This document shows positions 5,935 through 11,868 of a stretch of 11,868 nucleotides of DNA, piece by piece. Made by a program: the position numbers and the translations under genes. The stretch lies in contig JAOXYC010196687.1 of assembly GCA_028565715.1 (NCBI GenBank), positions 1-11,868 on the forward strand, written 5' to 3'. A model generated the notes under the pieces. The model had not been told where the DNA came from. It ran no database searches and was given only the letters and a program-made list of their open reading frames with translations. Each line of letters starts with the position of its first letter. The first letter of the stretch is position 1. The DNA comes from Phoronis pallida. Its lineage: Eukaryota > Phoronida > Phoronidae.

Positions 5935-8900
5935 CTGAAAGCAACATCAATCATAAATGCGTGATGGTGTCTAGTTTCATACATCGGGTGTTTCAAAAAA
6001 GTACCGGTTTTTGACATGAACTTTCTCAGAACCAGGAAACCGGAGTTCTTTGAAAATTTTTATTAACTATGCTAAGAAAGTATTATCAGGTTCACAAAAT
6101 ATGAAAGAGGACAGTTTCATATTACAGTATGTCAAAATTGTCTGTTTCAAAACAGGATGTCAATTAGAATATTCAATATCAGAGCCAGTAGCAGTGCCTG
6201 AGAAACATTTTCACGGCATTATCCATTACTCACACTGAAAATATTTCAAACAAAATCTAGATTTATTGGCTGAAAATGGTCAATTTCTTTCAATTTTTTT
6301 AAAAATTAAAATTTTCAGGCAAAAAAAGATGACTTTTCAATTAACCTCCCTCAAATTAATGCCACTAAATCTTGTGTTGTTTTTTGGCAACAAGACGTTT
6401 ACAAATCTTGGCATTTCTACTTACATGTTTTTTGGAAAACACAGAAACTGTGCATATCTCTAACAATAACTTGCTGGGAAATGACTTACCTTATCATGAC
6501 ATACAACTTTGTGAATAGAATCTCTAATCATATCAGCATGACCCTGTAAACTGCAAATAAAAACAACATTCTCATTAAATTAATGAGAATATTCAGACTT
6601 GTCAAGCCTAATGCTCTACTTTCGAATATGCTTTTACTGTCAAAATTTAATAAATAATGAAGAGTCAGAAAAACTCTGTGCTAATTATGGTCTAAAATGC
6701 TTTTAAACAGCAAACAAATCCTCATGTGAAAGGGTCACAGCACCACTCGTAGGATCGGAATTAAATTTTCACCACATGATGACGATGCTATCTTGAATGT
6801 TCTCTAGAATGAAACCAATTTCGGTCAAAAAAATTAAATTACTTCAAATATTTAATTCCAAAAAAGAAAGTCCCAAGTTGCATGTACACATGGACTTACC
6901 CTAAGTGTTGTAACATGTCTGTAGCAGCGAAAAGCATGGCAGTGGGGTTAGCCTGGTCCTGGCCTGCTATTGAACGACCACTGTTACGAGTGCCCTGGAA
7001 AAATATTATTTTGTTGAAACACCAACAGTATAGAGGGCATAGAAACATGAAAATAAAGCCCAATATTTGTACATTCTATGTCAACAAGTTAACCCATCAC
7101 ACTAATTTTTGGATTAGGTATTATGTGATATTTTAAATATTTGGTGAAGGCAGTTCCAAATATGGTCATTTGAGCACATTTTACTGGAATTCGTTTTATG
7201 ACATATATGGAAATAAACATGTCTTATGCATCTTTAAGTATCAGCGACTGTAGACAACAAAAGAGTGAGAAAGAGAGCCCTTGCTGTTACCCAATCTACC
7301 TCTACCACAGGGTGTTATGGATAGGTGAGGTACGATGGGATTGACAATATCAAACAAATGTGCCAAAATAACCATGCCCATAAGCAAGAGATTCTGAAGT
7401 TAACGATTTTGGATATCATGACAAATGTTATAACAGCCTTGAGAGTATCTTTATAGAATAACTTTTTGCAGTGCAGTGAAGAGTGGTAAGCTATGAGCAG
7501 GATTAAAGTTTTCTCCTGTGGTACATGTCACTTTTAAACATTTTCCCCATCCGCACCACACCAAGACTTATTCAAAATGACAACTCATGGGAAGTAAATT
7601 TCATGTTATTGTATTTGAGACTGAAAGTGCAAGTAAGACAAAATTCTCACTTACTGTTTCGAAAACAGCGAAGAGATCTCCGATGTTTGATCCTGAGACG
7701 AGGCCTGGTCCACCAATAAGACCTGCAGCAATGTTGACTAGGATGTTACCATAGAGATTAGGCATCACCATGACATCAAACTGCTCTGGTCGGGAAACCA
7801 TCTGAAACAAGTCAAGATGTTACTAGGTGAAAATGTTCTCAAATAAAATAAATTTTTACATCAGAAGAAATATAGTCCATTTGAGCAAATTGTTCTTCTT
7901 GCAATGCATCTAGATGCCATTTTATTAGTTTTTTGTTTGATTAATCCAATTTTTGTAAAGTGAAAGTCTGAAGTTTTAATTTGGTGACCGCTTGGAACAT
8001 TTTAAGAGAGACAATCCTGTGTAAACAAAACAGGCACGTTTAAATGTTACAAAACAGCTCTTCAACGCGCTAAAGTTACTCCCTTAATTTATTATTTCGA
8101 ATGACTCAGACCACTTTCAACTTTCAACTCTGTAAGCTTCTATGTCCTAACTGATCTAGTTTAAAAGCTCATTTTCAGTACAATTTGTTTGAATACCATG
8201 AGCTCGTAAATGTTGAATCATTATAAAAAGGCACATTTAGTGCATTGAACACTGCTGAAGAGTTGTTTTTGACATTTGAAAGTGATGGGTTTTTGTAGTT
8301 GTTTATTCAGGAGTGTGTGGCTTAAAGATGCTGTCTCCGCGTTGTTTGCGAAATGAATTTGCTACAAAACACTATCGTTCGACAGATTGGGGTGTTTTGG
8401 GAACTTTTCGTAAATTTGGCAATTTTACATGCAACAGTTTTCTTGTAACTTCGAGAAATGTTATTAAAGGAACCAGCACGCCTATGACACAGACTTGTCT
8501 GAGTTGCGAATGAATGACATAACACCACGTGCCTCATTTGAATAAGATGACAGCGAAGCTCGGTGTCTAGAGCGCGGGGGCCTTTGAAGACGCTGAGTAT
8601 TGGCCACGCCCTGTCTGGATTAACAGTCGGTGAGTGGCCACTTCGCTTGGTTTTGAGTTTGTCAAGTCAAAACCTTGTCAGGCGACAAGGTTTTTTCGTA
8701 TACAAAGATCTAAAATTCACCCCTTTACTGATTTTTTTGACATTTTTTACTCAGATCCAAGTAAGTTATGTTCAACAAAGGATTCATATACAGAATTTCA
8801 AGCTTATTTGCAATTTGACGCCCGAATTTAAAATTAACCCGAGACCATATTTATCAACAGCAAGTAATAACCAATGTTATATTACCTGCATACTACAGTT

Positions 8901-11529
8901 GTCTATAATCATGGAGTCAAACTCAATCTGTGGATAGAGCTCAGATACCTTATGACAACACTCAAGGAATAAACCATCAGCTAACTTCCTGCAAGTAAAA
9001 ATACAAACAAATGTTAAGAAGAAATAGAGCTTACGTCTTCAGAAATAAATTTATTGTGTATAATTTCATTGCGACACAACTCAATGGTTTTACTTTTTTG
9101 TAAAGATAAATAAATCATTGGTATATTTATTGGAATAGACCCTCATTGAGCACTAAAGTACATCATTAGGATTTGTCTTTATTCTAACCGGAGTATTTGG
9201 AAATATTGTGATGGAGTACTTCATCAATGTGTAGTATTTCAATTATCGATTACCTTTTTGACAGAGGGACTACTGACAACAAAAGTTGTCTTTGAATGTT
9301 TGATGTCACTTTCCCCTTTCTTCAAACCGATCAGTAGATTATCACTTTTTTTCTTCAACTTCATTGTATATTTGTGCCCAAAAACATATAATAATTGACA
9401 AATGTGTATTTAGCCATCCGTGTTACTTACATAATATTAGCTTTGTGCACTGCTGTAACTTTCTTCCTCCCATGCCTCTGAGCATAATCAAATGCATATT
9501 TAGCTATTCTTGTAGATTTTTCTGCAGTGATGATCTTCAAACTTTCAACTACACCAGGGACATTCTAGAACAGCAAATTCACTCCTTATAATAAATTCAA
9601 TTATTACAATCACATATCTTTGAATTAAATGTCAAGTTACGTTTTTATTCTTATTTTATTCTTATTTTATTCTTATTATAAATATATTTCATAGATGTTG
9701 ACAAACTTTCTTGTTCATAGTATTGCAATTAAAAAGAAAACACAATACCTTTTAAAATCCTACTGTTTCGAATATTCAGTATGGTTTTAAAAAGTATCTT
9801 TCATTTTAATTAGTTTAAGTCGACAAAATCTTCTCATTCAAACATGTTCTGTTGGAAATGACTTTCCATTTTGTTTTAAATAATCAACTTCGTTGATAAA
9901 CGTTCAACGCGCCTGAAGGCGTTTTTGACAGGGACGGAGTCCGAACTGTGTAGCAATAGTCCAAGGGACATAATAATCACCAATCTTGAGATCCACATTT
10001 TATTGAAACAAACAATCAATAAATCCAAACACAATCACAAGTAATTTTGTCACAATATTTCGTCTTGCACTAGACATCATGAGGGAATAAATCTGTAGAG
10101 TAGCGAACACTGAGCAATAACACATTGGAAAAAATTTAAATGCAGCCAATCACTACATGGTATAAATTCAAATGACAAATATGGCGGGGAAAATGCAAGC
10201 GCCAAACTAGTGAAACACATGGAGGACACGGGAAAACCTGGTATCCTGCCGATTCACAAGAGGACTCTCAAATTTAATGATAAGAGAATCTAAATTTTTA
10301 ATTGCAACATTCATTTTTCATTTATAAATAAAGTTCACCTCGTGTTCTAGATTAGTATACTCTCCCTCCGTGTTCTCTCGTATTAACACCAGATCTACAT
10401 TTTGATGTTTGCACTTCACATTGTCCAGATTTTTAACATGGACAACATTGGCAAATAAATCAAGCTCTGTCCTGAAAAATAAAAACTTGATTTCAAAAAA
10501 GGATTTTCCTCATTTTGACCTACAGCCGTGATAAAATTGATATTAAATATTGAAGAGAGAAAATTTTGGAACTAATCTAGTAATTTTCTGTCTTTCATCA
10601 TTTATCACTTTCGAACAGAAAAAGTATACATTTATTTGCATTAAATTAATTAAAGATGCTGATCCTTTTTGAGTACCTCACATTTGCCATGTACCCACCT
10701 TCCAAACATCATAGGCGCCTTATCTTTTTTTAGAAATGTCTCAAGTTGGTTTCATTTAGTTCTAAAAAACTCAATGACAATGAAGGCCTGTCTACATAGC
10801 AAACTTTGTGTTCAAAAACTCAACGAGACTCAAGTTTAGAAATGTATGTGATCATCAAGCCAACCTCAGGACAGCATTTGGTGCTTTGTATGAAGCATCA
10901 GGTTCTTCATTGGGCAGTTTGGATTCTATATTGCCTGGAAATAAAAGTAAGAAATTTAAACAAATTTTTTAAATAATCACATTGCCATACCTAGAAATAA
11001 AAATAAGAAATTTGAACTTTAAAGCAAAAAGTAATAAGAAATATTTGTAATTGAAGTTATTAATATCTCGTTTTTCACCATTCAAATGTTTTTATAAAAC
11101 ATGTTGAAATCTGGGCTTTGAACAGGTCAACAAAATTCGTATTTAAAAATTCTGTAGATGAGTTTTGGTAATCTTAATTAGATCATAAAACACAATTGTT
11201 ACAAATTTCAAGGTTAAACTTGTTTGAATTTCACCATTTCTGACCTTGTTTTCTCAAACAACTACACTCACACTTTCTTTGCAATTTTTTCAACAAAGTT
11301 CAACACTTTTGTTAACCAGAAAAAAACTCAAAGCATTTCATTTCCCTCCCTCAATTATATTGCCAACAATATTTTTAAAATGTTAATGTTATTGCTTGAT
11401 ATCGTCAAACCTTTCAGTGCTACACCATTGCGTTTGATGGATAAGACTGCATTCATCATTTGCTCTGGATCGCTCAGGTTACTAGCGTTAAGACTGATTT
11501 CTTCAAAGTCTATTGGGGCTCCAGAATAT
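5836..11529 (-). CDS. IDH3G: Isocitrate dehydrogenase [NAD] gamma subunit, mitochondrial (5'-partial, nine exons)
   Basis: The coding join on the minus strand is 11529-11411, 10934-10865, 10471-10339, 9564-9431, 8988-8886, 7801-7655, 6994-6900, 6550-6490 and 5934-5836. Phases agree at every junction, giving one split codon's last base plus 319 codons and TAG. The product is a regulatory subunit of the matrix enzyme (alpha2-beta-gamma in animals) that oxidises isocitrate to 2-oxoglutarate with NAD+. Conserved stretches in order are [13 protein letters not shown] (about 31-43), RENTEGEY (about 94-101), [13 protein letters not shown] (about 140-152), [13 protein letters not shown] (about 194-206), GLIGGPGLV (about 213-221), QANPTAML (about 249-256) and [13 protein letters not shown] (about 289-301). 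Asn occurs in YGNILVN where catalytic alpha subunits carry the metal-binding Asp residues (YGDILSD). Together with [18 protein letters not shown] and GGPGL this points to gamma rather than alpha or beta. Human gamma precursor is 393 residues, so roughly 70-75 N-terminal residues, including the transit peptide, lie off the right edge. Confidence 0.96.
5935..6489 (-). other. IDH3G last intron (555 bp)
   Basis: The donor is AAG|GTAAGT and the acceptor is CTTTCAG. It is AT-rich and contains a stem-forming inverted repeat near its acceptor (5991-6054). The open frames on the plus strand here (6050-6463) are AT-rich and not protein-like. Confidence 0.8.
5991..6054. repeat. Inverted repeat near the last 3' splice site
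   Basis: TTTCAAAAAAGTACCGGTTT (5991-6010) faces GAAACCGGAGTTCTTTGAAA (6036-6055), about 16 of 20 positions pairing, around a loop of about 25 bases. It sits 57 bases upstream (in transcript sense) of the last IDH3G exon. It resembles a very short foldback insertion. Confidence 0.45.
6490..6550 (-). CDS. IDH3G: IDH3G exon, residues 268-287
   Basis: This is a 61-base exon between TTATTTGCAG and AAG|GTAAGT. Its first base completes a Gly codon with the previous exon. It encodes [20 protein letters not shown], the C-terminal helix region that in human gamma reads LHSYATSIRKAV, and so fits in place and length. Confidence 0.93.
6900..6994 (-). CDS. IDH3G: IDH3G exon, residues 236-267
   Basis: This 95-base exon follows TTTTTCCAG and ends GG|GTAAGTCC. 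It encodes [20 protein letters not shown], then [12 protein letters not shown]. The ANPTA motif is the conserved isocitrate/isopropylmalate dehydrogenase core segment that follows the AVFET stretch of the previous exon. Confidence 0.95.
6995..7654 (-). other. IDH3G intron (660 bp)
   Basis: The donor is ACA|GTAAGT and the acceptor TTTTTCCAG. It contains a small stem, TACCTCTACC against GGTGAGGTA (about 7299-7335). No gene is seen. Confidence 0.75.
7655..7801 (-). CDS. IDH3G: IDH3G exon, residues 187-235
   Basis: An in-frame exon of 147 bases (49 codons) after TTGTTTCAG, ending ACA|GTAAGT. It encodes [20 protein letters not shown], then [20 protein letters not shown] and FET. This is the diagnostic exon: the order Pro-Asn-Leu-Tyr-Gly-Asn with GGPGL matches animal gamma subunits and lacks the Asp pair used for metal binding by alpha. 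Confidence 0.97.
7802..8885 (-). other. IDH3G largest intron (1084 bp)
   Basis: The donor is CAG|GTAATA and the acceptor TTTCAG. The part from about 8310 to 8700 is GC-richer than the rest and may be an inserted repeat. It ends in a strong hairpin (8669-8694). The plus-strand frame open from 8563 to 8937 has no ATG near its start and runs antisense into the next exon, so it is not taken as a gene. Confidence 0.7.
8669..8694. repeat. Perfect 11-bp stem-loop followed by T run
   Basis: AAAACCTTGTC (8669-8679) and GACAAGGTTTT (8684-8694) pair perfectly around the four-base loop AGGC, and the T run continues to 8696. The shape resembles a bacterial intrinsic terminator, but the setting is an animal intron. 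It does not match the histone mRNA stem-loop sequence. It may be the tip of a foldback element. Confidence 0.6.
8886..8988 (-). CDS. IDH3G: IDH3G exon, residues 153-186
   Basis: A 103-base exon between TACTTGCAG and CAG|GTAATA. Its first base completes Met152. It encodes [20 protein letters not shown], then [14 protein letters not shown]. KLxDGLFLxCC is a strong gamma-type match (human KLGDGLFLQCC), and IDN marks the conserved pre-VSRP segment. Confidence 0.95.
9431..9564 (-). CDS. IDH3G: IDH3G exon, residues 108-151
   Basis: A 134-base exon after TGTTCTAG, ending AT|GTAAGT. It encodes [20 protein letters not shown], then [13 protein letters not shown]. The Lys in VHKANI is at the position of the conserved core lysine of the NAD-IDH family. 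Confidence 0.95.
9647..9679. repeat. Minisatellite, three copies of an 11-base unit
   Basis: ATTCTTATTTT is repeated at 9647-9657 and 9658-9668, with a third, slightly altered copy at 9669-9679. Confidence 0.85.
9876..9998 (-). CDS. Possible nested micropeptide with a signal sequence (40 aa)
   Basis: An ATG at 9998-9996, with A at -3 (ATAAAATGT), opens 40 codons to TAA at 9878-9876. The peptide begins [20 protein letters not shown]: a charged start, a hydrophobic core (6-16) and a polar region with plausible cuts after Ser19 or Ser21. It continues [20 protein letters not shown], including an RR dibasic pair at 29-30 of the kind prohormone convertases cut. GC content over 9901-9960 is well above the intron average, as expected of coding DNA but also of a repeat. 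It shares orientation with IDH3G. No splice donor is obvious before the stop. No family is recognised; it could be chance, since AT-rich DNA often yields hydrophobic frames. Confidence 0.25.
   Translation of the reverse strand: MWISRLVIIMSLGLLLHSSDSVPVKNAFRRVERLSTKLII
10146..10206 (+). promoter_or_regulatory. CCAAT/TATA/E2F-like promoter arrangement inside an IDH3G intron
   Basis: CCAAT (10146-10150), TATAAA (10161-10166), ATGGCGGGG (10181-10189) and GCGCCAAA (10199-10206, an E2F-type TTTGGCGC on the other strand) follow each other in promoter-like order. Start-site spacing would put transcription near 10190. The sites point along the plus strand, opposite to IDH3G. Each motif alone could be chance. 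Confidence 0.25.
10219..10293 (+). other. 24-codon frame downstream of the promoter-like cluster
   Basis: The ATG at 10219-10221 opens [20 protein letters not shown], then DKRI and TAA at 10291-10293. A short upstream frame (10181-10210, MAGKMQAPN) precedes it. The composition is polar and protein-like, unlike the AT-rich surroundings. The only GT in it, G|GTATCC at 10241, is a poor donor, so it does not clearly continue as a spliced gene. No family is recognised. Confidence 0.15.
10339..10471 (-). CDS. IDH3G: IDH3G exon, residues 64-107
   Basis: A 133-base exon after TTTTTCAG, ending GAG|GTGAAC. Its first base completes Arg63. It encodes [20 protein letters not shown], then [27 protein letters not shown] is the hallmark of NAD-IDH subunits and contributes to the substrate/effector pocket. 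Confidence 0.96.
10865..10934 (-). CDS. IDH3G: IDH3G exon, residues 40-63
   Basis: A short 70-base exon after TATTTCCAG, ending CTGAG|GTTGGC. It encodes [20 protein letters not shown], then AVLR, with Gly40 and Arg63 split across junctions. It corresponds to the human GNIETN...LRTSLDL segment; the middle is variable and acidic. The donor GTTGGC is weak, but phase and homology leave little doubt. Confidence 0.9.
10935..11410 (-). other. IDH3G intron (476 bp)
   Basis: The donor AAAG|GTTTGA is unusually weak and the acceptor is TATTTCCAG. It is AT-rich. The frame of the upstream exon stays open 19 codons into it. The sequence ATACCTAGAAATAAAAATAAGAAATTTGA near 10987-11015 is a near-copy of the acceptor-side stretch at 10933-10960, a local duplication. 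Confidence 0.7.
11411..11529 (-). CDS. IDH3G: IDH3G first visible exon, residues 1-39 of the visible part
   Basis: A 119-base exon after CTGCTTTCAG. Its first base ends a codon begun off the window. It encodes [20 protein letters not shown], then [20 protein letters not shown] and [10 protein letters not shown] match human gamma PVDFEE and IRRNRVALKG and lie at the start of the dehydrogenase fold. An in-frame ATG just upstream (11549-11547) is in the intron and is not the start. Confidence 0.94.
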
Positions 11530-11868
11530 CTGAAAGCAGAATAATGCACATGTAAGAATAGTTACTTCCAACATCAATTTCATTGCTGCAGCATGGATAA
11601 CACAAATTTGTAGTACACAATTAGATGTTCTCCCTGGTGGACACGTCATTCAATGACAGACGGTTCTGAAATCATACCAGATATTGTTACACGCTGACTC
11701 TTTGAGATAAAATTTGTTGATATCAGAATGACAATTTTCTTCGAGACAAAATTTGTTGAATAATTAAGGTTTGATGTCTATGAAAAAACAAGGAAAAACA
11801 TTGAAAAGCAATCTTTATTTTAATTATAGTGTAATTTCAAAATTATGTTTTAATCTCAGCAAATGTTC
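11530..11868 (-). other. Upstream IDH3G intron, cut by the window edge
   Basis: This sequence, 5' to the first visible exon, ends at the CTTTCAG acceptor (11531-11530) and is AT-rich. No further exon is recognisable. The short direct repeat AAATTTGTTGA (11710s and 11750s) lies near the edge. The missing exons for the transit peptide and N-terminus are outside the window. Confidence 0.7.

Larger units (their letters stand above)
9565..10338 (-). other. IDH3G intron (774 bp) with nested small frames
   Basis: The donor is GAG|GTGAAC and the acceptor TTCTAG. It carries an 11-base tandem repeat, a 40-codon minus-strand frame and a plus-strand promoter-like cluster with a 24-codon frame, each listed separately. 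GC content rises locally over these small frames. Confidence 0.7.

Noticed and set aside
7525-7719. Plus-strand frame antisense to an IDH3G exon
   Set aside because: It is a shadow of the strongly supported minus-strand exon 7655-7801 and its intron.
8669-8696. Rho-independent bacterial terminator
   Set aside because: The shape fits, but the setting is an intron of an animal nuclear gene, so a bacterial function is excluded. It is kept only as a hairpin.
8563-8937. 124-codon plus-strand frame, the longest in the window
   Set aside because: It opens at GTG and its only internal ATG lies near the end. It runs from a GC-rich repeat-like block into the antisense of the exon 8886-8988, with no recognisable domain.
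1-11868. tRNA, rRNA, CRISPR array or viral insertion
   Set aside because: No box A/box B pair with cloverleaf potential, no rRNA core words, no regularly spaced repeats, and no reverse transcriptase, integrase, transposase or capsid-like frame could be seen on either strand.

Overview
The window looks like nuclear DNA of an intron-rich, AT-rich animal, most likely an invertebrate. The evidence is a conserved mitochondrial enzyme gene split into many short exons with GT..AG junctions, long AT-rich non-coding stretches, AATAAA signals and foldback-type repeats. The species cannot be named from the sequence. There are no bacterial operons, CRISPR arrays, tRNAs or rRNAs.

Layout. Positions 1-2494 are mostly non-coding. 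They hold a short open frame at the left edge that might be the end of an upstream gene, a CRE-flanked hairpin near 253-347, an exon-like fragment on the minus strand (641-736), and a large imperfect foldback repeat of about 513 bp (1246-1758). Positions 2495-4479 (+) carry a two-exon gene for an unrecognised, small, secreted, cysteine-rich protein of 122 residues. Its exon 1 encodes the signal peptide and exon 2 nearly all of the mature protein. The 1.6 kb intron between them contains a repeat-like module bounded by a G10 run and a C11 run. Positions 4480-5835 are the convergent intergenic region, with several AATAAA sites for the plus-strand gene and folded, palindromic sequence just downstream of the minus-strand gene's stop codon.

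Positions 5836-11529 (-) contain nine exons of the gene for the gamma (regulatory) subunit of mitochondrial NAD-dependent isocitrate dehydrogenase (IDH3G). All exon phases join into one frame of 319 complete codons ending at a stop. The N-terminal exons, with the mitochondrial targeting peptide, lie beyond the right edge. The introns are 349 to 1084 bp. The most interesting one (9565-10338) contains a 40-residue minus-strand frame with a signal-peptide-like start and an RR dibasic site. Head-to-head with it is a plus-strand CCAAT/TATA/E2F-like promoter arrangement followed by a 24-codon frame. These may be nested micro-genes, but they could be chance.

The two main genes are convergent and have no evident functional link: one product acts in the TCA cycle inside mitochondria and the other is predicted to be exported. 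Everything outside the IDH3G exons and the two-exon secreted gene is tentative.
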